From positions 1 to 16,584 of the forward strand of contig QFOV01000042.1 in the NCBI GenBank assembly GCA_003248565.1: a stretch of 16,584 nucleotides of DNA, in the 5' to 3' direction. How positions within the stretch are numbered: the first letter of the stretch is position 1; every line of letters begins with the position of its first letter. Below the pieces are notes generated by a model. That model was not told the DNA's origin. It saw only the letters and a list, made by a program, of their open reading frames with translations, and searched no databases. The DNA comes from Stenotrophomonas sp. Lineage in GTDB: Bacteria > Pseudomonadota > Gammaproteobacteria > Xanthomonadales > Xanthomonadaceae. Positions 5,795 through 12,904 of the stretch are shown here, piece by piece. The position numbers were made by a program, and so were the translations under genes.

Positions 5795-7181
5795 AATCTT
5801 GCTGCTCCGGCAACACCTTGCCCGGATTGAGGATGCCGTCCGGGTCCAGCGCCTGCTTGATCGCGCGCATCGTGGCCAGGGTGCCTGCTGAAAATGCCTG
5901 TGCCATGAAATCGCGCTTGGCCAGGCCAATGCCATGCTCACCCGACAAGGTGCCGCCCAGCTGCAGCGCCAATGCAAATACCTTGGGCAGGGCCGCATGC
6001 GCGCGCGCATTCTCGTCCGCATCATCCGGGTGATAGAGGATGTTGACGTGCAGGTTGCCGTTGCCGGCATGGCCGAAGGTCACGATCGGCAGCTGGGCCT
6101 GTTCGGAGAGTCGCTGCACGCCTTCCACCAGCGCCGGGATCTGCGACACCGGTACCACCACGTCTTCGTTGATCTTGCCCGGCGCGATGGTTTTCAGCGC
6201 CGGTGACAGGGCGCGGCGTGCTGCCCACAACTTGTCGCGCGCGCTGCCATCGGTGGCCACATCCAGCGCCAGCATTCCGTCGCCTTCAGCCGCCTCGGCC
6301 AAGGCATTCAACAGGTAGGGCAGGGTGTCTTCATCACCGTCTGCATCGATCAGCAACATCGCGCCGGCTTCGGGCACCTGCGCACCGTTGTGACGCAGCA
6401 GCTGCAGGCTGCGGGCGTCCATGAATTCCAGCGTGGTCGGCGTCACCGGTTGTGCCATTACCCGCGATACGGCAGCGGCAGCTGCTTCGGCATCGCGGTA
6501 CAGCACGCGCAGGCCAGCCTGGCTGCGTGGGCGAGGGGTCAGCTTGAGTGTGGCTTCGACGATCAGCGCCAGCGTGCCTTCGCTGCCAACCAGCAGATGG
6601 GTGAGGTCGTAGCCGGTGGAATCCTTGGTGTAGGGGCCGCCGCACTGGATCAATTCACCTGTGCCGGTGACCGCGACCAGGCCAAGTACGTTGTCGCGGC
6701 TGGTGCCGTACTTCACCGCGCGTGGGCCGCCAGCATTGCAGGCCAGGTTGCCGCCGATGCTGCAGATATCCGCACTGGAAGGATCCGGCGGCCAGAACAG
6801 GCCGTGCGGCATCAGTGCCTGTTGCAGATCGCCGTTGAGTACGCCGGGTTCGACCACCGCGCAGCGATCGCCGGGTTGTATCGCAACGATGCGGTTCATG
6901 CGTGCGAACGACAGCACGATGCCGCCAGCCGTGGGTACCGCAGCGCCGGTGGTGCCGGTGCCGGTGCCGCGACCGACCAGCGGCACGCCGTGTTCGCGGC
7001 AGGCGCGGACGATGGCTTGAACCTGTTCGCGTGTGCTTGGCAGGGCCACGCCTTGTGGCAAGGCGTGGCGCCAGGAGTTGTCCTGCGCATGGGCTGCGAG
7101 CGAGGTGGCGTCGGTGCGCCAGCCATCGCCCAGCAGCTGTGCCAGGGTGTGCTTGAATGCGTCGGGAAGGGCGGTGTTCAC
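5790..7181 (-). CDS. FAD-linked 2-hydroxyacid dehydrogenase (D-lactate / D-2-hydroxyglutarate dehydrogenase family)
   Basis: A 463-residue flavoenzyme of the VAO/PCMH fold that oxidises D-2-hydroxyacids to 2-oxoacids. The FAD-binding half shows GRGTGTGTTGA (70-80), PPDPSS (131-136), IGGNLACNAGG (142-152), KYGTSRDNVLGL and VGSEGTL (198-204). The C-terminal FAD-oxidase domain has GHAGNGNLHVN (370-380) with the usual metal-binding histidines, GEHGIG (414-419) and LDPDGILNPGK (445-455). Length fits GlcD, Dld2 and D-2-hydroxyglutarate dehydrogenase equally, and the sequence alone does not settle the substrate. A soluble D-2-hydroxyglutarate dehydrogenase that removes the SerA by-product is a reasonable guess. 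It starts with GTG, 19 bases after the stop of the TlpA-like gene, and its TAG stop lies within a REP-like repeat. Confidence 0.9.
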   Translation of the reverse strand: MNTALPDAFKHTLAQLLGDGWRTDATSLAAHAQDNSWRHALPQGVALPSTREQVQAIVRACREHGVPLVGRGTGTGTTGAAVPTAGGIVLSFARMNRIVAIQPGDRCAVVEPGVLNGDLQQALMPHGLFWPPDPSSADICSIGGNLACNAGGPRAVKYGTSRDNVLGLVAVTGTGELIQCGGPYTKDSTGYDLTHLLVGSEGTLALIVEATLKLTPRPRSQAGLRVLYRDAEAAAAAVSRVMAQPVTPTTLEFMDARSLQLLRHNGAQVPEAGAMLLIDADGDEDTLPYLLNALAEAAEGDGMLALDVATDGSARDKLWAARRALSPALKTIAPGKINEDVVVPVSQIPALVEGVQRLSEQAQLPIVTFGHAGNGNLHVNILYHPDDADENARAHAALPKVFALALQLGGTLSGEHGIGLAKRDFMAQAFSAGTLATMRAIKQALDPDGILNPGKVLPEQQDL

Positions 7182-7200
7182 CCGCCCATTCTAGGCCGTG

Positions 7201-7773
7201 TCATCCGCTGCTGCCGGTCTTGGTGTTCTGCGCTGGCCGCGTGCGTACATGTTCGGGCAGCAGGGCCAGCACCTGCTCCAGGATCCCCGGCAGCGACTCT
7301 TCCGAATAGCCGCGATGGACGGCGCTGATGCGGCCATCCTGGTCCAGCACGAACATCAGGGGGATGGCCTTCACCCCATAGGCCTCGGCGGCCTTGCCCT
7401 TGCTGTCGAGTACGTATTCCAGGTCGAGCTTCCTGTTGCGGCGGGCAAAGTTCACCACCTGCGCGCGCGGTTCGTCCCAGTTCACTGCGATGACCTCCAG
7501 CGCGTCCTTGCCAACCACGCTCTGCAGGTGCGCCAGTACGGGTAGTTCGCGCATGCAGGGGCCACACCAGCTCGCCCAGAAGGTCATGATGACCACCTTG
7601 CCGCGACGTTGCTGCAGGTCGACCAGTTCGCCAGGCAGGTTCTTGCCGAGTGCGATCGAGGGCGGGAACTCGCCGACGGCAGGAACTCCAGCGGCGGCGA
7701 ATGATGGGATGGACAGCAGCAACAGGCAGCAGGACAACAACAGTCTTGAAGACTGCAGCAGGCGATAGCGCAT
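7201..7773 (-). CDS. TlpA/ResA-like periplasmic thioredoxin-fold protein
   Basis: A 190-residue exported thiol-disulphide protein. The N-terminus has arginines followed by a hydrophobic run (about 10-27) ending SFAAAG, a signal peptide or membrane anchor. The thioredoxin core follows: strand KVVIMTFWASWCGPC with the redox-active WCGPC at 69-73, strand LEVIAVNWDE, and the cis-proline at 138 in VKAIPLMFVLD. By family it reduces or exchanges disulphides in the periplasm, in TlpA or ResA fashion, often supporting cytochrome or envelope maturation; the client is unknown. ATG 7773 has GGGGAAA just upstream. It lies 16 bases after the YdjM-like gene and 19 before the dehydrogenase, inside one minus-strand operon. 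The tail after about 175 is hydrophilic and probably disordered. Confidence 0.88.
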   Translation of the reverse strand: MRYRLLQSSRLLLSCCLLLLSIPSFAAAGVPAVGEFPPSIALGKNLPGELVDLQQRRGKVVIMTFWASWCGPCMRELPVLAHLQSVVGKDALEVIAVNWDEPRAQVVNFARRNRKLDLEYVLDSKGKAAEAYGVKAIPLMFVLDQDGRISAVHRGYSEESLPGILEQVLALLPEHVRTRPAQNTKTGSSG

Positions 7774-7789
7774 GGTTTCCCCGGGTGGC

Positions 7790-8335
7790 TCAGTCGTCGG
7801 CGCGGCGGCGCCAACCCTGCGGCGATTGAACCATCTTCCAGCCGATCACCGCCACCAGCAACGGCAGCCATACCCAGCGCAGCTCCGACAGCACCGTCTG
7901 CAAGCCGCGCGCGCTGAAGAAGTTGTTGGCGAACGGGGATACGCGGATAGGCCGCCACGGGGCGAACAGGCGCTGGTCACTCCATGGCCACCACAGCGCG
8001 ACACCGAGGCCGCCGGAGGTCAGGGCGTCCAACAACGGATGCGACAGCGCGCAGATGAAGACGAATGCAAACGCCTGCAGGCGGCTCGCACGCAGTGCCT
8101 TGGCAAAGGCAATGGCCAGGGCCGCCAACAGCGTGGCGAACAACAGCGAGTGGCTGGCACCGCGATGACCAAAGCTGTCGGCGTAGGGGATATGCAGGGC
8201 GAAGGCCAGTACGTCGGCATCGGGCAGCATTGCCGCGGCAACGCCCGCGCCCAGCAGGCGCGTGGAAACACGTCCGCGCTCGCTGGCGCACCACAGTGCA
8301 AGTGGGATCGCGGCGTGGGTGAATATGCTTGGCAT
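7790..8335 (-). CDS. YdjM/DUF457-type integral membrane metal-dependent hydrolase family protein
   Basis: A 181-residue membrane protein with the conserved histidine/aspartate pattern of the YdjM (DUF457) family: H7 in SIFTHA, LPDAD (37-41), GHRGASHS (56-63) and LSHPLLDALTSGG (97-109). These residues would form a metal site at the membrane. Hydrophobic segments fall near 28-50, 62-82, 88-100 and 153-169. The family is usually labelled metal-dependent hydrolase, but I know of no established substrate. ATG 8335 is chosen although the open frame continues upstream: that upstream stretch is the yraN coding region in another frame. The yraN stop and this start share one base (TGATG), so translation is probably coupled. 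Confidence 0.85.
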   Translation of the reverse strand: MPSIFTHAAIPLALWCASERGRVSTRLLGAGVAAAMLPDADVLAFALHIPYADSFGHRGASHSLLFATLLAALAIAFAKALRASRLQAFAFVFICALSHPLLDALTSGGLGVALWWPWSDQRLFAPWRPIRVSPFANNFFSARGLQTVLSELRWVWLPLLVAVIGWKMVQSPQGWRRRADD

Positions 8336-8709
8336 CAGCAGTCGTCGGCGCGGAAGGCGTCGCGTATCCAGTTCAGGCGCGGTGGCTCGCCACTGGCTTC
8401 GACCACATCGAAGCGGCAGGGGCTGTTGGCCAGCGCGGGGTGTTGGTTGAGGTAGAGCTGGGCGGCGCGGACCAGCTTGCGACGCTTGTTGGCATCGATG
8501 GAGGCAGCGCCGCCACCAAACTGGGCGGAGCGGCGGTAACGCACTTCGACAAAGACCAGGCTGGCTGCTTCGCGGTCGTACATCACCAGATCCAGCTCGC
8601 CGCCGCGAAAGCGCACATTGCTGGCCCGCCATTGCAAGCCAGCGTTCTGCAGCAGTGCACGGGCAGCGGCTTCCACCGCTGCACCGCGTTGGCCCTGCTC
8701 AGCGGCCAT
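8335..8709 (-). CDS. yraN: YraN family (UPF0102) endonuclease-like protein
   Basis: A 124-residue protein of the UPF0102 family, which has a restriction-endonuclease-like fold and is a neighbour of rsmI and lpoA in many gammaproteobacteria. Recognisable segments are QRGAAVEAAARALLQNAG (7-24), FRGGELDLVMYD (34-45) with D40 and LVFVEVRYRR (51-60) with E55, corresponding to the acidic residues of a PD-(D/E)xK-type site; the K position is R57 here. The biochemical role is not settled. ATG 8709 is chosen because it starts the family region; the longer open frame upstream lies inside lpoA in another phase. The start overlaps the lpoA stop by 11 bases. Confidence 0.92.
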   Translation of the reverse strand: MAAEQGQRGAAVEAAARALLQNAGLQWRASNVRFRGGELDLVMYDREAASLVFVEVRYRRSAQFGGGAASIDANKRRKLVRAAQLYLNQHPALANSPCRFDVVEASGEPPRLNWIRDAFRADDC

Positions 8710-10420
8710 CACCGATGGCGACCGGGCGGCCCGTGCTGAAGGTCGACCAGGCCGGCGTGCGCAGCACGTTGCCGAAACCGTCCAGGTGCAGGGTGCCGGT
8801 GGCACCGCTGAGGCCGCCGCTGGTGCTGTTGGCCAGCTTCTCCATGTAGGCGGTGATCTTCCAGGCGTCGTAGCCGAAGGCGAACAGGCGGCTGGCACCA
8901 CCGCGTGCGGTTGGCAACGTGGCGGCAACTGCCGCCGCCGCCGGCAGGCCGGCAACGCCGCGGCTGCTCCAGGCTTCGGTCGGGAAGGCGATGCCATCCA
9001 GGGCGACGTCGTCTTCGGCCTTGCCGGTGCCTGCGGTCAACTGCGAGGTGCCGACACGGCTGACGCCGCCCAATCCGGCCAAGGCCAGCTGCGGCGCCAG
9101 TATGCGCGCCTGGTTGCCCTTGACCGCGAGCAGGATCGCGTCGATGCCGGTTGCCTGGCGCAGCTGCGCGGTGATATCTGCAGGCACGTCGCCGACAGTG
9201 ATGGTCGCGGCGATCTTGCCGCCGCGCTCACTGAAGCGTTCCTTGAAGGCACCGCTGGAGCGGCGGCCGGCGTCGTCACTGCTGGCGATCACCAGCACAT
9301 TGCGGCGCTCGCGACCGAGCAGGTACTCGGCAGCCATCAGGCCGTCGTCTTCCGGGGCCAGCGAGAATGCGGCGTTGCCCGGCGGTGGTGCGTCCTTGCC
9401 GCGATTCAGGGCAAGCAGGGGCACCGGCAGCTCGCTGCGGTGGAACAGCGCGTCCACTTCGTCGCGGCCGAGCGGGCCGACAATGAAGTCGACGCCGTTG
9501 CCGACCGCCTTGTCATAGGCCGCGCCGGCTCCGCTGGCGGTGCCCTTGGTGTCAATGAAGTCGATCGACGGGCGGCGACGGCTTTCGCCGTAGTACGCGG
9601 CCAGCAGCCCGTCACGGACCGAAGCACCGGCGGCAGCCAGGTTGCCGCTGAGCGGCAACAGCACCGCCATCTTCACCGGCGGGCGGTAGCCGTCGGCATC
9701 CGCGGCCGGGCGCTTGCTGGTATCCAGCGAGGCGGTATCGCGGTCGAACGGCCGCGGCAGCGGCAGGCCACGGCCGATCAGGGCGCGGCCGGCGTGGTTG
9801 TAAAGCGGATCACCGACCGGCAGCGCGGCGGCGCGGCTGCTCAGGGTGGCGTCGTTCAGCCCGGCCAACAGACGGGTGATGGCGCGCTGGTTGTCATTGC
9901 GTGCGGTGCCGCTGAGCAGGGCGCCTGCACGGGCGCGCTCGGCAGCCGCGGCGAAGGCATCGCCGGTGGCTTCCAGCGCCTGCGCGCGGGCCAGGTACCA
10001 GCGTGCCTGCAGTGGCGCCGGCAGCGCTGCCGGATTCTCGGTCAATACCTGCAGCACGGTGGCCGGCTGTTTGTCGCCCAGCGCCAGCTCGGCCTGCAGC
10101 AGGTTGAAGCGCTGGCGGGTGGCACCGGACAGCTGGCGCGGCTGCACCTGTGCCATCAGCATGCGCGCACGCGCGCTGTCACCGGCTTCCTGCCAGGCAA
10201 AGGCGGCATCGGCCAGCAATGGGCTCTTGGCGGCGCCGCGTACCAGTGCGGCCTGGGCTTCCAGCTGCTGTGCGGCGTCGCGCGGTTTGCCTTGTTCAAG
10301 CAGGGCGATAGCGGCCTGCTGGGCGGGGGAGCTGGTCGGCGCTACGCTGGTGGTAGCGCAGCCGACGAACAGCAGCATCGACAATGACAGGGCGGAAATC
10401 CGTGCGGCTGGCTTGTTCAT
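8699..10420 (-). CDS. lpoA: LppC/LpoA-type outer-membrane lipoprotein, penicillin-binding protein activator
   Basis: LpoA (YraM/LppC) is an outer-membrane lipoprotein that reaches through the periplasm to stimulate the synthase PBP1A. The 573-residue product starts with a lipoprotein signal ending LLFVGC, so lipidation is expected at C21. An Ala-rich, helical repeat region (about 35-200) fits the TPR-like N-terminal domain. From about 248 (VKMAVLLPLSGNLAAAG) a periplasmic-binding-protein-like domain follows with VDFIVGPLGRDEV and NVLVIASSDDAGR. The protein is divergent from E. coli LpoA, so the exact partner is inferred. It is transcribed away from rsmI, as in E. coli. A -10-like TAGAAT lies on the minus strand at 10472-10477 without a clear -35. 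It heads a five-gene minus-strand operon. Confidence 0.9.
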   Translation of the reverse strand: MNKPAARISALSLSMLLFVGCATTSVAPTSSPAQQAAIALLEQGKPRDAAQQLEAQAALVRGAAKSPLLADAAFAWQEAGDSARARMLMAQVQPRQLSGATRQRFNLLQAELALGDKQPATVLQVLTENPAALPAPLQARWYLARAQALEATGDAFAAAAERARAGALLSGTARNDNQRAITRLLAGLNDATLSSRAAALPVGDPLYNHAGRALIGRGLPLPRPFDRDTASLDTSKRPAADADGYRPPVKMAVLLPLSGNLAAAGASVRDGLLAAYYGESRRRPSIDFIDTKGTASGAGAAYDKAVGNGVDFIVGPLGRDEVDALFHRSELPVPLLALNRGKDAPPPGNAAFSLAPEDDGLMAAEYLLGRERRNVLVIASSDDAGRRSSGAFKERFSERGGKIAATITVGDVPADITAQLRQATGIDAILLAVKGNQARILAPQLALAGLGGVSRVGTSQLTAGTGKAEDDVALDGIAFPTEAWSSRGVAGLPAAAAVAATLPTARGGASRLFAFGYDAWKITAYMEKLANSTSGGLSGATGTLHLDGFGNVLRTPAWSTFSTGRPVAIGDGR

Positions 10421-10499
10421 TTGAGGTCCGTTCGACAGGGCGCGGCAGTGCCGGGCGGGGGAAACGGTACGATTCTACCCTTGGCCCACGGAAATACCG

Positions 10500-11339
10500 A
10501 TGATGAGTACTGCTGCTGCCACCTTGTATGTCGTTGCCACGCCGATTGGCAACCTTGGCGATCTGAGCCCGCGTGCACAGGAGGTGCTGCGTTCGGTGGC
10601 CGCCATCTGCGCGGAAGACACCCGTCATACCGGTCAGTTGCTCTCGCATTTCGGCATCAGCAAACCCTTGGTGGCGCTGCATGACCACAACGAAGAGACG
10701 ATGGCCGAACGCGTTGTGGCACGCCTGCTGGGCGGTGAGTCCTTGGCGGTGGTCAGTGATGCCGGCACGCCGCTGGTCAGCGACCCGGGCTTCCGTCTGG
10801 TGCGTGCTGCGCGTTTGGCCGGGGTCAAGGTCAGCCCAATCCCAGGCGCCTGCGCGGCAATTGCCGCCTTGAGCGTGGCCGGGTTGCCCAGTGATCGCTT
10901 TGTATTTGAAGGCTTCCTGCCGGCCAAGGGCGCGGCCCGTCGCGAACGCCTGAACAAACTGGCGGCCGAGACCGGCACCCTTGTGTTCTACGAATCCTCG
11001 CACCGAATCGCCGAATCACTGACTGACATGGCGGCGGCCTTTGGTGGTGAACGTCCGGCGGTGGTGGCGCGCGAATTGACCAAACTGTTCGAAACCGTGC
11101 TCGATGGCAGCCTGGAGCAACTGCTGGCCAAGGTGCTGGCTGACGACAACCAGCGCAAGGGCGAGTTCGTGGTGATGGTGCAGGGTGCCGGCGACGATGA
11201 AGAAGCCAAGATCGCCGAAGGCCGCCGTCTATACGCCAAATTGAACGAGCACCTGCCACCTTCCACTGCCGCCAAGCTGGCGGCCGAACTGAGCGGCGCG
11301 CCGCGCAAGGCTTTGTATGGACAGGGCAGCAACGACTGA
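10500..11339 (+). CDS. rsmI: 16S rRNA (cytidine(1402)-2'-O)-methyltransferase
   Basis: RsmI 2'-O-methylates C1402 in the decoding centre of 16S rRNA using S-adenosylmethionine. The 279-residue tetrapyrrole-methylase-fold protein shows LYVVATPIGNLGDLSPRA (9-26), AEDTRHTGQLL (38-48), VVSDAGTPLVSDPGFRLV (84-101) and PGACAAIAALSVAGLP, followed by FEGFLPAKG. RsmH, encoded downstream in this window, methylates N4 of the same nucleotide, so both enzymes for the C1402 double modification are here. Two consecutive ATGs (10500 and 10503) are possible starts. It is divergent from lpoA across 79 bp. Its 3' end overlaps the next gene by 23 bases. Confidence 0.96.
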   Translation: MMSTAAATLYVVATPIGNLGDLSPRAQEVLRSVAAICAEDTRHTGQLLSHFGISKPLVALHDHNEETMAERVVARLLGGESLAVVSDAGTPLVSDPGFRLVRAARLAGVKVSPIPGACAAIAALSVAGLPSDRFVFEGFLPAKGAARRERLNKLAAETGTLVFYESSHRIAESLTDMAAAFGGERPAVVARELTKLFETVLDGSLEQLLAKVLADDNQRKGEFVVMVQGAGDDEEAKIAEGRRLYAKLNEHLPPSTAAKLAAELSGAPRKALYGQGSND

Positions 11340-12081
11340 GGCGATGTGGGCGGCGGCCGATGCTGCCAGCCTGCGCCAGCAACTGGACCTGCGCGAGCAC
11401 CCGCTGGCGGGTGGCACTGGCGGCGAGATCAAGACCCAGCGCGAGCGCTGGATGATGGTGCGCTGGTTGACCGCCTGGGCATCGGAACTGGTCTATCCGC
11501 TGCGGGTGCGTAAACGCGAAAGCCCGGACTTCATGTTGGACACGGGTAATGAGCGGGTCGGCGTGGAATGCATGGAAGTGGTGCCTGAGGCCTTCAAACA
11601 GGTGCAGGCCAAGTTGAACGGCATCAACTCCGGCTGGGTGCGGCCGGTGCCGCAGCATCGCGCCGAGGAAGCGCGTGCCGAATGGGATAGCCCATTGCTG
11701 CGCCAGTTGTTGGCTGACACCTATGAGGGCAGTCCATGGGCGGGCGATGAGCCTGAGCGGCTGTGGGTGGAAGTGATGCGCTGGGCGGTGGAGAAGAAGC
11801 GCCAAGTCCTGCATAAGCCGGGCTATGCCCGGCAATCGCGCAATGTGTTGCTGTTGTACGACAACTGGCCGTTGCCGGCGGTGGCTTTCGTCGAAGATGC
11901 CGATCCCGCAGTGCTGCGCAGCTGGGCTCTGGCGGCCCTGGATGAATTGTCGCGGCAGTTGCTGGGCAGCGGCGCGCATGCGGACTTCCAGCAGATCGAC
12001 ATCCTGCATGAAGGTTGGTTGCTGTCATTCACGCATGATGGCGTGCGACCGCTGCGTTACCGGATGCTTGCAGCTGAATGA
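11317..12081 (+). CDS. uncharacterised protein, faint PD-(D/E)xK-like motif
   Basis: I do not recognise a named family. The 254-residue product is soluble, acidic and Trp-rich, with no signal peptide or membrane segment. A helix (residues 36-58, TQRERWMMVRWLTAW and neighbours) precedes SPDFML (69-74) and ERVGVECMEVV (79-89). The PD then VGVE arrangement recalls PD-(D/E)xK nuclease-like proteins, but the lysine is not where it should be, so any nuclease idea is weak. A later strand-like NVLLLYDNWPLPAVAFVEDA (176-195) suggests an alpha/beta fold. ATG 11317 overlaps rsmI by 23 bases and has AAGG at 11307-11310; ATG 11344, just after the rsmI stop, is an alternative. It is probably cotranscribed with rsmI. 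Codon use looks like that of its neighbours, arguing for a real gene. Confidence 0.8.
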   Translation: MDRAATTEAMWAAADAASLRQQLDLREHPLAGGTGGEIKTQRERWMMVRWLTAWASELVYPLRVRKRESPDFMLDTGNERVGVECMEVVPEAFKQVQAKLNGINSGWVRPVPQHRAEEARAEWDSPLLRQLLADTYEGSPWAGDEPERLWVEVMRWAVEKKRQVLHKPGYARQSRNVLLLYDNWPLPAVAFVEDADPAVLRSWALAALDELSRQLLGSGAHADFQQIDILHEGWLLSFTHDGVRPLRYRMLAAE

Positions 12082-12108
12082 AATGATCGGCCGGTGTGGT
12101 GCTGGACG

Positions 12109-12117
12109 TGCGACAAT
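12109..12117 (+). promoter_or_regulatory. rnpB: extended -10 element of the rnpB promoter
   Basis: TG-C-GACAAT: a TGn followed by a hexamer matching TATAAT at 4/6, ending about five bases before the inferred 5' end of RNase P RNA. No convincing -35 is visible at 15-18 bp spacing. Confidence 0.4.
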
Positions 12118-12121
12118 ACGC

Positions 12122-12480
12122 GCGGCGGAGTCGGCCAGACAGTCGCGTCATTCCTTCGGGAATGCCGAGGAAAGTCCGGGCTCCACAGGGCAAGGTGCCA
12201 GGTAACGCCTGGGCGGCGCGAGCCGACGGAAAGTGCAACAGAAAGATACCGCCGAACGGCCTTCGGGTGCGTGGTAAGGGTGAAATGGTGCGGTAAGAGC
12301 GCACCGCGAGTCTGGTAACAGACCGGTACGGCAAACCCCACCTGGAGCAAGACCAAATAGGGACCTAATGGCGTGGCCCGCGTCGGGTCCGGGTAGGTTG
12401 CTTGAGCGTTACGGTGACGTAGCGTCTAGAGGAATGACTGTCCACGACAAAACCCGGCTTATCGGCCGGCTCCGCCGCTT
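12122..12480 (+). ncRNA. rnpB: RNase P RNA, type A (M1 RNA)
   Basis: The catalytic RNA that trims tRNA 5' leaders with the RnpA protein. Hallmark conserved stretches are present in order: CCAGACAGTCGC (12135-12146), GAGGAAAGTCCGGGC (12167-12181; P4 5' strand), GTGCCAGGTAACGCCTGGG (about 12195-12213), AGTGCAACAGAAAG (12232-12245), GGTAAGGGTGAAA, GTGCGGTAAGAGCGCACCG (12289-12306), GAGCAAGACCAAATAGGG, GGGTAGGTTGCTTGAG (12391-12406; L15 region that contacts the tRNA 3' CCA) and TGACTGTCCACGACA (12436-12449). P1 closes the molecule with 15 pairs, one of them G-U: 12122-12136 with 12464-12478. Ends are set by P1 and are accurate to a few bases. Position between the rsmI side and mraZ matches pseudomonads. 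Confidence 0.97.
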
Positions 12481-12552
12481 TCATCGCCTGACGGGCGATG
12501 AAAGCCCCAAAGTTTTGCGTTGCAAAGCTTTGGGCCCCGGGCCTCTGGCCTT
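12477..12552 (+). repeat. structured tandem repeat, unit A
   Basis: A 76-bp unit made of two hairpins. The first is a perfect 12-bp stem, GCTTTCATCGCC (12477-12488) with its complement (12494-12505), loop TGACG. The second (12506-12518 with 12522-12534) is 13 pairs including one T-G, loop GTT. It ends with GGCCTCTGGCCTT. It begins two bases inside the 3' strand of rnpB P1, so the first hairpin may help end rnpB transcription. Confidence 0.8.
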
Positions 12553-12555
12553 GTC

Positions 12556-12630
12556 GCTTTCATCGCCTGCCAGGCGATGAAGCCCCAAAATTTTGCCTGG
12601 CAAAACTTTGGGCCCCAGACCTCTGGCCTT
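12556..12630 (+). repeat. structured tandem repeat, unit B
   Basis: A 75-bp near copy of unit A, three bases downstream. The first hairpin is TTCATCGCCT with AGGCGATGAA around a 3-base loop. The second has arms CCCAAAATTTTGCC and GGCAAAACTTTGGG, 13 of 14 pairs. Sequence differences from unit A fall on both arms and largely keep pairing, so structure seems to be maintained. Confidence 0.8.
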
Positions 12631-12655
12631 CCAATTCCCCGCGCCTGTCGGCGCG

Positions 12656-12695
12656 CCCCCTTTACTAAAGGGGGCTGTTGCTCTTCGGATTTTTT
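12656..12695 (+). terminator. hairpin plus distal T-run (possible weak terminator)
   Basis: CCCCCTTT (12656-12663), loop ACT, AAAGGGGG (12667-12674): an 8-bp perfect stem. A run of six T lies at 12690-12695, 15 bases away, too far for a standard intrinsic terminator. An additional small stem, CGCGCC with GGCGCG, precedes it (about 12640-12655). Confidence 0.3.
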
Positions 12696-12719
12696 GCTTG
12701 GCTCGCAGCGCATCGTGGT

Positions 12720-12900
12720 GGGGATGGGTGTGGCTGCAGCTTTTATTGGCTGTGGCTTTTGTTCTGTTCTCGGCTCTAGCTCTGGCCCTGATTTTGGCTG
12801 TGGCTGTGGCTGTGGTTTTTGCTCCGGCTCCGGCTTTTGTTGTGGCCGTGGCTTTTGCTGTGGCTTTGGCCCTTGCCTTTGCCTCTGCCTTGCTGTTCTC
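12720..12900. repeat. A-poor low-complexity tract of GGCTNT-type degenerate repeats
   Basis: The plus strand is almost devoid of A and repeats variants of GGCTGT, GGCTTT and GGCTCT (for example GGCTGTGGCTGTGGCTGTGG near 12799). All three plus frames and a minus frame stay open because of composition, giving Ala/Leu/Val, Gly/Cys or Gln/Lys/Pro-rich peptides that look non-natural. I treat it as simple-sequence intergenic DNA, not a gene. Confidence 0.7.
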
Positions 12901-12904
12901 TTTC

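Noticed and set aside
6390..7328. Plus-strand open frame of 312 codons
   Set aside because: Antisense to the FAD-linked dehydrogenase, whose cofactor motifs are intact.
8618..10387. Plus-strand open frame of 589 codons
   Set aside because: It is the antisense shadow of lpoA and yraN; the minus-strand products have clear family motifs and this one has none.
12477..12630. Tandem repeats as a CRISPR array
   Set aside because: Only two units, separated by three bases rather than spacers, and no cas genes nearby.
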